Origin: Bacteroidota bacterium
GTDB lineage: Bacteria > Bacteroidota > Bacteroidia > Chitinophagales > Chitinophagaceae
DNA length: 31,070 bases
Direction of reading: 5' to 3'
Assembly (NCBI GenBank): GCA_023422565.1
Contig: JAFAGR010000067.1
Coordinates: forward strand, 1 to 31,070
The stretch's first letter is position 1. Every line of letters starts with the position of its first letter. Both the position numbers and the translations under genes were made by a program. Shown one piece after another: positions 1-8,118 of this stretch. The notes under the pieces are model-generated. The model made no database searches and was not told the DNA's origin. It worked only from the letters and a program-made list of their open reading frames with translations.

Positions 1-725
1 CGCTCCGAAAGTGTGATCAGCGATATCTCATTATTTAGTTTTCGGTGTAACTCCTTATGCATATTTTCCAGGGCCCCCTTTGATATTTCCTCACGAAGTA
101 TGTTAAGCCCCTCGCGTGCTTCTTTTAAATTTGGCTTGAAAATATCAACACCCTTATATGAAAAAAAGTTCTTTCTCTTTGGGTCAACCGCGGTGAGTAC
201 TTTGTTCTTTTTACATAAAGCAATACATTCCGTAATCACTTTTTCAGAGAGCACACCTTTATTGTAATCTTCAAAAATGATCATCTGTGGCTTAACCTCC
301 TTTATATAACGGGCAAATGCATCTATTAAAACTTTTTCTTCATCTGCATTTAAAAAAGCGGTGGTTTCTGAGTCAAGCCGCATCATGTGTTGGTTGCGGC
401 TGATGATCCGTATCTTATTTGAAGTGGGACGGTTTGAAGATTTTGTAAGATACTTAACACCAATATTCTTCTTTCCCAGCAATTCTACAAGGTCATCGCC
501 CTCTTCATCATTTCCTATCACACCTAATACCTCTACGCCTGCACCAAGACTCATTAAATTTAGCGCCACGTTTCCCGCGCCACCAATACGTTGTTCTTTC
601 CCTGATATGGCAACAATGGGAACAGGAGCTTCGGGAGAAATACGCTCCACATCGCCCCACCAGTAGGTATCAAGCATCAGATCGCCAATTACGCCTATGC
701 GCATTTTCTTAAATGAGCTGAACAT
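1..725 (-). CDS. rfaE1: D-glycero-beta-D-manno-heptose-7-phosphate kinase (partial, C-terminus off window)
   Basis: PfkB/ribokinase-family sugar kinase that phosphorylates heptose 7-phosphate at C1 in the cytoplasm, for ADP-heptose and lipopolysaccharide core synthesis. I translated the minus strand from the ATG at 723-725; about 241 residues are visible before the window edge. The N-terminal GVIGDLMLDTYWWG (about 11-24), the RISPEAPVPI segment and the substrate-binding RIGGAGNVALNL (about 46-57) are typical of HldE/RfaE1. Later VDPKRKNF and KPNLKEA fit the kinase fold. The ATP-binding C-terminus and any fused adenylyltransferase domain are not visible, so monofunctional and bifunctional forms cannot be told apart. 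The gene starts 4 bases after the permease stop and is probably cotranscribed with it. An internal ATG at 702-704 is an alternative start, seven codons later. Confidence 0.88.
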   Translation of the reverse strand, partial: MFSSFKKMRIGVIGDLMLDTYWWGDVERISPEAPVPIVAISGKEQRIGGAGNVALNLMSLGAGVEVLGVIGNDEEGDDLVELLGKKNIGVKYLTKSSNRPTSNKIRIISRNQHMMRLDSETTAFLNADEEKVLIDAFARYIKEVKPQMIIFEDYNKGVLSEKVITECIALCKKNKVLTAVDPKRKNFFSYKGVDIFKPNLKEAREGLNILREEISKGALENMHKELHRKLNNEISLITLSE

Positions 726-729
726 CCGG

Positions 730-2166
730 CTAACCTCGCCTGCTTTCATCGGTCTGTTTTTTTCCGATTGCAATATAGTAAATAGGGATGCCACAAAGCA
801 CTATTATAAGTCCCGGCCATGTGAAAGCAGGTTTGTAAATTACAAGAAGCACGCAGAAGGTGAGCGCCATCAGAATGTATATAGCGGGCAGAATGGGATA
901 ACCAAATGCTTTGTACGGCCGCTCAAGATCAGGGCGCAATTTTCTCAACCTGAATATGCCAAATATTGTTAATGCATAGAACATTACCACCACAAGAGAG
1001 ATCATATCTAACAGGTCTCCATACTTCCCGCTCAGGCAAAGCAAACTTGCCACTATGCATTGTATCCATAAGCCTACAGCGGGAACATTATGCTTGTTTA
1101 ACCTTGCAGTTTGTTTGAAGAACAAACCATCCTTTGCCATGGTATGATACACCCGTGCACCGGCGAGAATAAGCCCGTTGTTACAGCCGAATGTAGATAT
1201 CATGATCATTAACGCGATCACCTTGGCGCCGGCATCACCAAATATCTCCATACTCGCGGCAACGGCTACACGATCCTGCGGTGCAGAGGCCACCGACTCT
1301 AATGGCAACACACTTATGTACATAATATTTGCAAGTACATATATTATGGTAACGATCAAGGTTCCGAGGAATAAACTCAAGCCGATGTTTCGTTTTGGGT
1401 TCTTCACTTCACCTGCAATGAATGTGATGTTATTCCATGCATCGCTGCTAAAAATTGAACCCACCATTGCCGCTGCGATAGCTCCTAATATAGCGCTGCC
1501 TGCAACTCCCCCTATGATCGCTCCTGTATTGTCACGCCTCGTCATCGTCCATGCATCACTCCAGTTTGCATTCCAGATCTCTGAATCGGAAGCCACTACT
1601 AATCCGAAGACGATCAATCCAAACAAAGACAGCAACTTTACGGTGGTGAAAGTGGTTTGAATGATCTTCCCGCCCTTAATTCCTCGTGTACTCACATACG
1701 TTAGGAACACGATCAACAGAATGGAAACAATATGAGCGTAATAAATTTTAAAGATTCCAAACTGAGTAATGAGATTATCATCCGTGAGTTCAAGAGGTTT
1801 GAAAAAATAGCCGGCAAATTTTGCGAAAGCTACGGCCACAGCGGCTATCGTAGCAGTTTGAATAACGGCAAATAAACTCCACCCGTATAAAAAAGCTGCG
1901 AGTGGATTGAATGCTTCGCGAAGATAAACGTACTGCCCGCCGGCTTTCGGGAACATTGAACTCAGCTCGCCATAACTTAATGCCGCAGCCAGCGTCATGA
2001 AACCGGTGATCACCCAAACAGCGATCAACCATCCGGCACTTCCCACGTTCCTGGTAATATCTGCACTTACAATAAAAATTCCGGAACCTATCATCGACCC
2101 TGCAACGATCATGGTTGCATCTACAAGGCCCAGCGTGGGCTTAAACGAGGCGTTCGTTTCGCTCAT
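730..2166 (-). CDS. APC-family amino acid permease
   Basis: Inner-membrane amino acid transporter of the APC superfamily, 478 residues, the usual length for a 12-helix member. The first helix carries the unwound substrate-binding motif GSMIGSGIF (about 23-31), typical of LAT/BasC-like exchangers. Further hydrophobic segments run to the C-terminus, including ELSSMFPKAGGQYVYLREAF after helix 2, a conserved APC loop. The conserved GEVKNPKRN segment after the middle of the protein is also present. The substrate cannot be read from sequence; members of this branch move neutral or cationic amino acids. The stop (TAG, 730-732) lies 4 bases before the heptose kinase start, so the two genes form a small operon, although no functional link is evident. 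Confidence 0.9.
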   Translation of the reverse strand: MSETNASFKPTLGLVDATMIVAGSMIGSGIFIVSADITRNVGSAGWLIAVWVITGFMTLAAALSYGELSSMFPKAGGQYVYLREAFNPLAAFLYGWSLFAVIQTATIAAVAVAFAKFAGYFFKPLELTDDNLITQFGIFKIYYAHIVSILLIVFLTYVSTRGIKGGKIIQTTFTTVKLLSLFGLIVFGLVVASDSEIWNANWSDAWTMTRRDNTGAIIGGVAGSAILGAIAAAMVGSIFSSDAWNNITFIAGEVKNPKRNIGLSLFLGTLIVTIIYVLANIMYISVLPLESVASAPQDRVAVAASMEIFGDAGAKVIALMIMISTFGCNNGLILAGARVYHTMAKDGLFFKQTARLNKHNVPAVGLWIQCIVASLLCLSGKYGDLLDMISLVVVMFYALTIFGIFRLRKLRPDLERPYKAFGYPILPAIYILMALTFCVLLVIYKPAFTWPGLIIVLCGIPIYYIAIGKKQTDESRRG

Positions 2167-2298
2167 AAGCGTGTTTTGGTAAATATAAGAGTTCTGGAGT
2201 TTTTATGAACGGCACCCGAAAAGTCACGCAACACGACATTTTTCTGCCTGCGCTGACCAAAGCGTGTGACCGAAAATTTGAAAGGTGGAGCTCCTCTC

Positions 2299-2375
2299 TG
2301 CACATTTTCACACCTGCACATCGGCACATCTAGTTGACACATCGCCAAATCAGCACATCAGCACATTATCAAATC
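2299..2375. repeat. Degenerate short repeats of a GCACATC/CACATC word between genes
   Basis: The 213-base gap between the permease and the OmpH-like gene holds no convincing gene. Its right part repeats variants of CACATC, GCACATC and AAATCA about eight times with irregular spacing. This low-complexity style recurs in four other intergenic regions of the window with different words. No function is known to me; replication slippage is the simplest explanation. Confidence 0.6.
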
Positions 2376-2379
2376 AACC

Positions 2380-2994
2380 TCAAGGTTTCGCATCCACCTT
2401 CATCCGCTCATTCATTCCTTCGATCACATCCTCTGTAATATTGAGCGTGGAATCTTTATAAAGCATAAAGTCAAAGCTGCTTCCTGAAGTAAGAATATAG
2501 GTGAAGCGTTTGTCTTTGTTGTATTCTTCAAGGAAAGCTTTTAATTCATTCTGGATCTTGTCCATGGAGTTAAAGCTTTTTTCCGTCAACTTTTGAGACA
2601 GTGTGGCTTTTTTACGGTCAATAGTTTCCTGTTGACGCATCAGGGATTCCTGCATTTTGGCGGCTTCTTCCTGCGTGATCGCATCGCCGCGTTTTAAGAA
2701 ATTATTTTTTTGATTCTCCAAACCGCGATATCCGTTCTCCCATTCCGTTTCAATAGCCCTTTGTTCGGCTTCCAGTTCCTTTCTTTTAGATTTAATGGCA
2801 ACAATATGTTCGTTCAAAGAATCAAGTTCTACATAGGCGATCATCGGTACGGGCGTGCCGTTCGATGTAGTTACCACCGGAGTTACTCTCTTCTCCGCCA
2901 CTGTTTTTGTTTTACCGGAAGAAAAGTGCAAATAATATAATACAGCAACTGCAATTAGCAACACTGCATTCAATACCAGGGAGAGATTTTTCAT
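2380..2994 (-). CDS. OmpH/Skp-family protein, membrane-anchored
   Basis: Skp/OmpH proteins are periplasmic chaperones that hold unfolded outer-membrane proteins. The 204-residue product begins with an uncleaved-looking hydrophobic segment (about 5-23), then a short linker. From about 62 to 150 it is a charged, heptad-rich region (KSKRKELEAEQRAIETEWE and following) expected to form the Skp coiled-coil tentacle. The C-terminal part, with FTYILTSGSSFDFMLY, matches the OmpH strand that packs against the trimer core. The length is slightly above classic Skp (about 160) because of the anchor and linker. A promoter-like box lies 15 bases upstream of the ATG. The gene stands alone between repeats; the bamA/skp neighbours seen elsewhere are absent, so this may be a paralogue. 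Confidence 0.8.
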   Translation of the reverse strand: MKNLSLVLNAVLLIAVAVLYYLHFSSGKTKTVAEKRVTPVVTTSNGTPVPMIAYVELDSLNEHIVAIKSKRKELEAEQRAIETEWENGYRGLENQKNNFLKRGDAITQEEAAKMQESLMRQQETIDRKKATLSQKLTEKSFNSMDKIQNELKAFLEEYNKDKRFTYILTSGSSFDFMLYKDSTLNITEDVIEGMNERMKVDAKP

Positions 2995-3009
2995 ATAAAA
3001 AATTATGCG

Positions 3010-3017
3010 CGAAGATA
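3010..3017 (-). promoter_or_regulatory. Putative -7 box (TATCTTCG) for the OmpH-like gene
   Basis: Read on the minus strand this is TATCTTCG followed by CGC, one mismatch from the Bacteroidota -7 consensus TAnnTTTG, and it lies 15 bases before the start codon. No clear TTTG -33 box is seen at the expected 19-21 base spacing, so the call rests on the -7 box and on its likeness to other boxes in this window. Confidence 0.35.
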
Positions 3018-3030
3018 GGATTTAGATTCA

Positions 3031-3063
3031 AGTTGGTAGTTCGTAGTTGGTAGTTCGTAGTTG
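3031..3063. repeat. Tandem 14-base repeat (GTAGTTGGTAGTTC)
   Basis: A 12-base partial copy (3031-3042), a full 14-base copy (3043-3056) and a partial third (3057-3063) of GTAGTTGGTAGTTC lie between the OmpH-like and PhnA-like genes. The complement word (CAACTACCAACTACC) reappears at about 6541-6572, so the same repeat family is dispersed. Confidence 0.75.
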
Positions 3064-3137
3064 ATCCTCAAATTCAGAAAAACACTTAGGTCATTCGCGG
3101 ATTTTAAACCACAAAACCAGGAACCAGGAACTATAAA

Positions 3138-3722
3138 CTAACCATTCTTTCTCAAATACTTCGTCAGTATCACGATCAGCTGCCCTTCTATCCTGCCTTC
3201 TATTTGCTCAGTGTTATCGGGAACGAGGCGTATATTTTTTACCACCGTCCCCACGCGGGCATTTACGCTGCTGCCTTTTACATCGAGAGATTTGGTAAGT
3301 ACAACGGAGTCTCCGTTTTGCAAAATAGCGCCATTACTGTCGCGATGAAGTTGAACTCCTCCTTCAGCAACATGGTCTCCGCTCACTTTGGCCCATTCCA
3401 ACTCGGCATCTTCCATATACATCATGTCCAGCATTTCGGTTGCCCATGCTTCGGCGCGGAACCGGTTCAACATCCTCCACGACAATACCTTTACCGCCGG
3501 AATTTCACTCCACATTGCGGTAGGCAAGGCTTTCTGCCAATGTGCGGCATCCGGCTCCTCCTTCTTTTCAACCTGCGCGAGGCATTTATTGCAGATCATC
3601 AACAGACTTGAAGACCCGCTGTTTTCATTTCCCTGCACCTCATAAACGCTGAGTCCTTCACCCGATTCACATACTTCGCACTTTCCGTTACTGCGGGCTT
3701 TTATTTCGGCTTCAAATTTCAT
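3138..3722 (-). CDS. PhnA/YjdM-family zinc-ribbon protein
   Basis: The 194-residue product has an N-terminal zinc ribbon with paired cysteines C15xxC18 and C44xxC47, and a C-terminal SH3-like PhnA domain (about 128-194). That domain holds QNGDSVVLTKSLDVKGSS and ends KYLRKNG, both hallmark segments of the family. The middle region (about 55-115) is usual in the longer members. The family is named after the E. coli phosphonate operon but is not needed for phosphonate breakdown, so the function is really unknown. The gene is monocistronic here, with a possible promoter box 16 bases upstream. No phosphonate genes are nearby. Confidence 0.85.
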   Translation of the reverse strand: MKFEAEIKARSNGKCEVCESGEGLSVYEVQGNENSGSSSLLMICNKCLAQVEKKEEPDAAHWQKALPTAMWSEIPAVKVLSWRMLNRFRAEAWATEMLDMMYMEDAELEWAKVSGDHVAEGGVQLHRDSNGAILQNGDSVVLTKSLDVKGSSVNARVGTVVKNIRLVPDNTEQIEGRIEGQLIVILTKYLRKNG

Positions 3723-3738
3723 AACGTTGAATTTTGCG

Positions 3739-3770
3739 CGAATGTACTGAAATGGAACACAATCTTAAAA
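3739..3770 (-). promoter_or_regulatory. Putative promoter of the PhnA-family gene
   Basis: On the minus strand TTTT (3767-3770) is followed after 20 bases by TACATTCG (3739-3746). Each box is one mismatch from the Bacteroidota consensus TTTG / TAnnTTTG at the proper spacing. The -7 box is followed by CGC, as in the promoter-like site of the neighbouring OmpH gene, and ends 16 bases before the ATG. Confidence 0.35.
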
Positions 3771-3898
3771 GGATGATCTATCCTCAATAAATCTGGCCGG
3801 TACATAAATTTTCTTCCTGCTTATGCTCATCTATTATATTATATTGCAAATTGATCGACGGCATGCCTGGTGTCGCCGAAAGCTAACTGTTTCTTCCA

Positions 3899-5815
3899 AT
3901 GCCAAAACTGCTTCGCCGGATCTTACCTCTCCTTCTTATATCCCTGCTGTGCTCATGCGCGGGGAAATTACCGGAAGAAGATGCCCGATTAACTAAGGTG
4001 AACCAATGGTATAGCCGGCAAATATCCTTCTGGCAATCAAACCCCGATTCTGTTCTACATTATGCCTTACTGATCGATTCGGTAGCCGATGGCCTTCCTC
4101 CTGATTACAAAGCCATGGCGCTCGTCGGGCAGGCACGTTACCACGTTACTAAAAAAACCAACCTTTCACAGAAGTTGTATCAGCAGGCCATAGAACTTCT
4201 GAAGAATTCAGAGGCCGATAGTATTCTCACCCGCGCACACAATGGACTGGGGATCTGTTATCTTAAAAAATCAGAATATTCATCGGCACTTGAACATTTT
4301 TTTACTGCGCTGCGACTTGCTGAAAAAAATAATGACGCTAATGCAAAGGCAGGGGCGCTCGCCAACATAGGCGAACTCTACCAGTTGAAGGGCGATATCT
4401 CTTCTGCAAAAAAATATATAAGCAGGGCGATGGAAGTAAGCAAAAGTCAAAACAACATTCTCGCCTATCTGGATGCTGCACAAACCATGGCAAATATCTA
4501 TGGTATGAATAATCAATTCGACAGCGCCATGGCGATCGACAGGAGGGGAATTGCCGCAGCAGATTCAATCGGCTCTTCCAAAATCAAATCTGCATTTTAT
4601 AATAACCTGGGAAATTGCTACCTCTATTCCAATCGCCCGGACAGTGCACGTTTCTATTTCACTCAATGCCTCGCGATGGATTCAGCAAATGGTCTAGCGC
4701 ATTTTATGGTTGACAATTATCTCACGCTGGGGCAGCTTTCTCTCAAACAAAATCAGCATGATGAGGCAAAGCGATATCTCCATTCAGCAATAAAACTTTC
4801 AGACAGCATTCATGAAAATCAGTTCAAAGCGCAGGCATGGAAGATTTTGTCAACCATATACAAAAATGAAAACAATCTGACTCTGGCACTGCAGGCAAAA
4901 GATTCGGCAAGCGTGGTGAAAGACAGAATGATAAATGAAAAATCGGAAAACAAAATTGCTGAATTACAGGAGTTATACGAAGCGGAGAAAAAAGAGCAGA
5001 CCATCGCCATGCAGCAATTGAAACTTTCCAGGCAGCAGCTTCTATTGACCGGCAGTTTCATTCTGCTTGCTTCTCTATTGATGAGTGCGTGGCTGCTTTA
5101 CAGAAAGTACAAGGCAAAAAAAGAAAAGGAATTGCAGATTGCAATAATGATCCAGCGCGAGAAGGCAACCATAGATATTCTGCAGGCTGAAGATCAGGAA
5201 AGACGGCGCATCGCGGCGGAATTACATGATGGCGTGGGCCAGGCGATGCTTGCCGCATGGATAAACCTTCAGGCAATGGAACCGCAGTTGTCGGCACTGA
5301 AGGATGATGAAAAAAGATCTTTCACAAAAGCTGTAGAAATGGTTGGAGAAGGATGTAAAGAAGTGCGTGAAGTAAGCCATGCGCTGATGCCGGGTGCGAT
5401 TCTAAACAAAGGTCTTGTACAGGCGGTCAAAGATTTTCTAAAACAAATAGATGAGAAGATAATTAAGATCAGATTCGATGCAAACCTTGATAAATCTCCT
5501 GATGATGTTACCGCCTCATTGCTTTACAGGATCATCCAGGAATGCGTAAACAACACGCTTAAACATGCCTCCGCAAGCGAATTGGATATCACGATCGATG
5601 ATACGGCAGATGGCATTTCAATACAGATAGAAGACAATGGTAAAGGATTTGACGTTGGACAAACCATCGGCAATAATGAATTTTCAGCAGGGCTTGGTCT
5701 GCAAAATATAAAACATCGCGTGGCCTACATGCAGGGCTCCGTTGAATGGGACAGCAGCCCGGGCAACGGCACGGTGGTAACTATTCTTGTACCGGTAAAA
5801 CAAAAGGATGCCTAA
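3899..5815 (+). CDS. TPR-containing sensor histidine kinase (HisKA_3 type)
   Basis: Membrane sensor kinase of 638 residues. It opens with a signal sequence and plausible lipobox (LCSC, Cys20). TPR-like helical repeats follow from about 75 to 340, for example AGALANIGELYQLKGDISSA and SAFYNNLGNCYLYSNRPDSA. A coiled segment, a transmembrane helix (about 381-401) and the kinase core come next. The core has the HisKA_3 phosphoacceptor in RRIAAELHDGVGQ (His443), an N box ECVNNTLKHA (548-557), G1 EDNGKGF (578-584) and G2 AGLGLQNI (597-604). All catalytic motifs look intact. Its stop overlaps the start of the response regulator gene by 8 bases, so the two are translationally coupled and form a cognate pair. 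The signal sensed by the extracytoplasmic TPR array is unknown. Confidence 0.93.
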   Translation: MPKLLRRILPLLLISLLCSCAGKLPEEDARLTKVNQWYSRQISFWQSNPDSVLHYALLIDSVADGLPPDYKAMALVGQARYHVTKKTNLSQKLYQQAIELLKNSEADSILTRAHNGLGICYLKKSEYSSALEHFFTALRLAEKNNDANAKAGALANIGELYQLKGDISSAKKYISRAMEVSKSQNNILAYLDAAQTMANIYGMNNQFDSAMAIDRRGIAAADSIGSSKIKSAFYNNLGNCYLYSNRPDSARFYFTQCLAMDSANGLAHFMVDNYLTLGQLSLKQNQHDEAKRYLHSAIKLSDSIHENQFKAQAWKILSTIYKNENNLTLALQAKDSASVVKDRMINEKSENKIAELQELYEAEKKEQTIAMQQLKLSRQQLLLTGSFILLASLLMSAWLLYRKYKAKKEKELQIAIMIQREKATIDILQAEDQERRRIAAELHDGVGQAMLAAWINLQAMEPQLSALKDDEKRSFTKAVEMVGEGCKEVREVSHALMPGAILNKGLVQAVKDFLKQIDEKIIKIRFDANLDKSPDDVTASLLYRIIQECVNNTLKHASASELDITIDDTADGISIQIEDNGKGFDVGQTIGNNEFSAGLGLQNIKHRVAYMQGSVEWDSSPGNGTVVTILVPVKQKDA

Positions 5816-6452
5816 AATAAAGATCGCGTTAGTAGACGATCATCAGATTATTGTTGACGGATTGGTCGCGTTACTCGGAAAGTATCCACACATTGAAATA
5901 ACGGTTACGGCTACCCGTGCAGCAGAAATGTTAGAATTGCTTGCAGAAAATAAAGTTGACATTCTGCTTACCGATGTTATGATGCCCGAAATGAGCGGCA
6001 ATGAACTCGCAAAGAAGGTGAGGCAACTTTATCCTGAGATAAAGATCATCGCCCTCAGCATGAGCGGACAGGCACAGGTGGTGAGCAACATGATTAATGA
6101 TGCCGACATCGCCGGCTACTTGCTCAAACAAACAAGCGCCGCGGAATTAGCCAGCGCGATTGAAAAAGTTTATTCAGGTGGTATTTACTTTCATGATGAT
6201 GTGCTTAAGGAACTTGAAAACATGGAGAATGAAAAGAAGCGCCCGTCTTCAGTTAATATTACGCAAAGAGAGAAGCAATTGATAGAGTTAATAGAAAAAG
6301 ATTATTCCAGCAAGGAGATAGCGGCTGCATTAAAAATATCCCTCCATACTGTAGAAACTCACCGTAAGAATATAATGCGAAAAACCCGCGCCGGTAACGT
6401 ACTCTCCCTTGTGAAATGGGCGTATGAGAATGCCATTTTAAACAGAAGATGA
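5808..6452 (+). CDS. NarL/FixJ-family response regulator
   Basis: Cytoplasmic DNA-binding response regulator of 214 residues, the usual length. The receiver domain (about 1-122) has the acidic pair D10/D11, phosphoacceptor D56 in ILLTDVMMPEMSG, and the conserved lysine in GYLLKQTSAAEL. The C-terminal LuxR-type helix-turn-helix (about 148-205) shows the family pattern ITQREKQLIELI and KEIAAALKISLHTVETHRKN. It is read directly after, and overlapping, the TPR histidine kinase gene and is its obvious partner. The regulated genes are unknown; the downstream secreted-protein genes are candidates by position only. Confidence 0.95.
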   Translation: MPKIKIALVDDHQIIVDGLVALLGKYPHIEITVTATRAAEMLELLAENKVDILLTDVMMPEMSGNELAKKVRQLYPEIKIIALSMSGQAQVVSNMINDADIAGYLLKQTSAAELASAIEKVYSGGIYFHDDVLKELENMENEKKRPSSVNITQREKQLIELIEKDYSSKEIAAALKISLHTVETHRKNIMRKTRAGNVLSLVKWAYENAILNRR

Positions 6453-6572
6453 GAATTTGATAATTTGACGGTTTGGTGATTTGATAATATTTTCCAGTTA
6501 TTTTTTTATCTACTCCCACGACCCACGACCCACAACCCACAACCAACTACCAACTTCAAACTACCAACTACC
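6453..6572. repeat. Intergenic wordy repeats (AATTTGATAATTTGA and CCCACGACCCACAACC/CTACCAA families)
   Basis: After the response regulator stop come two low-complexity blocks. Bases 6453-6488 repeat ATTTGATAAT-like words. Bases 6514-6572 repeat CCCACGA/CCCACAA and then CAACTACC words. No open frame of note or hairpin terminator is visible. The CAACTACC part is the reverse complement of the repeat at 3031-3063. Confidence 0.6.
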
Positions 6573-6606
6573 CTCCAGACGGTATATACACGATTTTTCA
6601 GGAAGA

Positions 6607-6614
6607 TAAATTTG
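6607..6614 (+). promoter_or_regulatory. Putative -7 box (TAAATTTG) for the FGE-like gene
   Basis: TAAATTTG is a perfect match to the Bacteroidota -7 consensus TAnnTTTG, 22 bases before the ATG at 6637. No TTTG lies at the ideal -33 position, so the promoter is only half supported. Confidence 0.4.
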
Positions 6615-6636
6615 CTCCATAAAATTATCTCCTTAT

Positions 6637-8025
6637 ATGAAAAAGATCACCCTGATGATTTGCCTGTCTGTTCTATGCGCAGGCCTTACACATGCCAACG
6701 ATGTTTTGGTCACCAATGTTTCGCTCATTAACCAAACCACGGCAGGACCAATAAACACGCATTTCAATAATGTTCAGTTTAGTATCAACTGGAAGAACAG
6801 CTGGCGTACCAGTACCAATGAATCAAATTACGATGGCTGCTGGATATTTGTGAAGTACCGTAAACAAAGTACTTCCGTTTGGTTGCATGCTACATTAAAT
6901 GCAACCGGACAAACCGCCCCGGCAGGAAGCATTCTCCAACCCATGGCCGATGGCAAGGGCGCATTTATATATCGAAGCGCTAATGGATTTGGTGATGTAA
7001 ACTACACTAACGCAGCCCTTCGCTGGAACTATGGTGCAGACGGTGTTTTGGATAATGAAAATGTGGAAGTAAAAGTATATGCCGTGGAAATGGTTTACAT
7101 TCCGCAAGGTTCATACAATCTTGGAAACTCATCTGTCGAATCGAATAAATTCAGGGATGGCGCGTTGGATACCTGGTTCCCCGTTACAAGTGAGAACGCA
7201 ATAACCTGTGGCACCGCTGCCGGTAATTTATATGCTGTGTCCAACTTTACAAACAGTGGCACTATCCCTGCCGCATATCCGAAAGGCTTTAAGGCATATT
7301 GGATAATGAAGTACGAATTCAGTAAGCAACAGTATCTTGATTTCCTGAACACGCTTGATCAAACAAGTGCTAACGCGCGCAATAATATCGGCGCCACTGG
7401 TAGTGTTCCTAACATGACAGTTACCGAACCAGAGCGCGCCGCCCACAGCTTTTCAGCTATTAATGTTCTGGCCTGGTTAGACTGGGCCGCTATGCGCCCG
7501 ATGACCGAGCTTGAATACGAAAAGGCATGCCGCGGCGGGAACAACACGCCCTCTCCACTTGAATTCGCATGGGGCAATACTACCATTGCACCCATCTCAA
7601 ATGGCCAGGATATCGGCACTTCCACAGAAACATGGCTTTCCGGCAATGCCAACTATGGCGGCGGGCCCGGAACACCTTACCGTTGCGGAGCGCTCGCTAC
7701 GGCCAGTACAGACCGCACGCAAAGCGGAGGCTCTTTTTACGGAGTGATGGACCTCAGCGGAAACGTACAGGAGCTCGCAGTATGGGCAGGTCAGGAAGGA
7801 AGGGGTTACACCGGATTGCATGGTGATGGTGTACTAAATGCAAACAGTGAAGCAAATACTGAAAACTGGCCTTCTGCTACCAACAACAATAATGTAATTC
7901 AAAGAGGTGGCGGCTTTGGTGACGCACCCGCGCAATTGCAGGTAAGCGACCGTGTTTACTGGCCCCTGAATGTGATTCCTGCATATGGATATCTGGGGGG
8001 AAGAGGAGTAAGAACCGGAGAATAG
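6637..8025 (+). CDS. Secreted FGE-sulfatase (SUMF1/EgtB-like fold) domain protein
   Basis: Exported 462-residue protein with a clear signal peptide (1-20, ending THA). The N-terminal part (about 21-148) resembles a beta-rich module found ahead of FGE domains in Bacteroidota; it has an aromatic-rich segment NWKNSWRTSTNESNYDGCWIF split around residue 60. The FGE-sulfatase fold occupies about 151-460: EMVYIPQGSYNLG, then PMTELEYEKACRGG, then FYGVMDLSGNVQELAVW, and finally VIQRGGGFGD with GRGVRTGE. I do not see the paired C-terminal cysteines used by true formylglycine-generating enzymes, so a structural or binding role, like GldJ/GldK in gliding, is more likely than catalysis. A -7-like box precedes it, and a T9SS cargo gene follows 93 bases later on the same strand. 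Confidence 0.82.
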   Translation: MKKITLMICLSVLCAGLTHANDVLVTNVSLINQTTAGPINTHFNNVQFSINWKNSWRTSTNESNYDGCWIFVKYRKQSTSVWLHATLNATGQTAPAGSILQPMADGKGAFIYRSANGFGDVNYTNAALRWNYGADGVLDNENVEVKVYAVEMVYIPQGSYNLGNSSVESNKFRDGALDTWFPVTSENAITCGTAAGNLYAVSNFTNSGTIPAAYPKGFKAYWIMKYEFSKQQYLDFLNTLDQTSANARNNIGATGSVPNMTVTEPERAAHSFSAINVLAWLDWAAMRPMTELEYEKACRGGNNTPSPLEFAWGNTTIAPISNGQDIGTSTETWLSGNANYGGGPGTPYRCGALATASTDRTQSGGSFYGVMDLSGNVQELAVWAGQEGRGYTGLHGDGVLNANSEANTENWPSATNNNNVIQRGGGFGDAPAQLQVSDRVYWPLNVIPAYGYLGGRGVRTGE

Positions 8026-8118
8026 CAATTCGGCTCCCCTTATTATCGCGGTTAGCCTCCGCCGTTAGCCGCCCGAAAAAAGATGCTGCCATTCCTTTTC
8101 AAGAATTAATTCAACTAC

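Noticed and set aside
361..666. Plus-strand open frame over the first 700 bases
   Set aside because: The minus strand encodes a clear heptose kinase through the whole interval, so the plus frame is a shadow.
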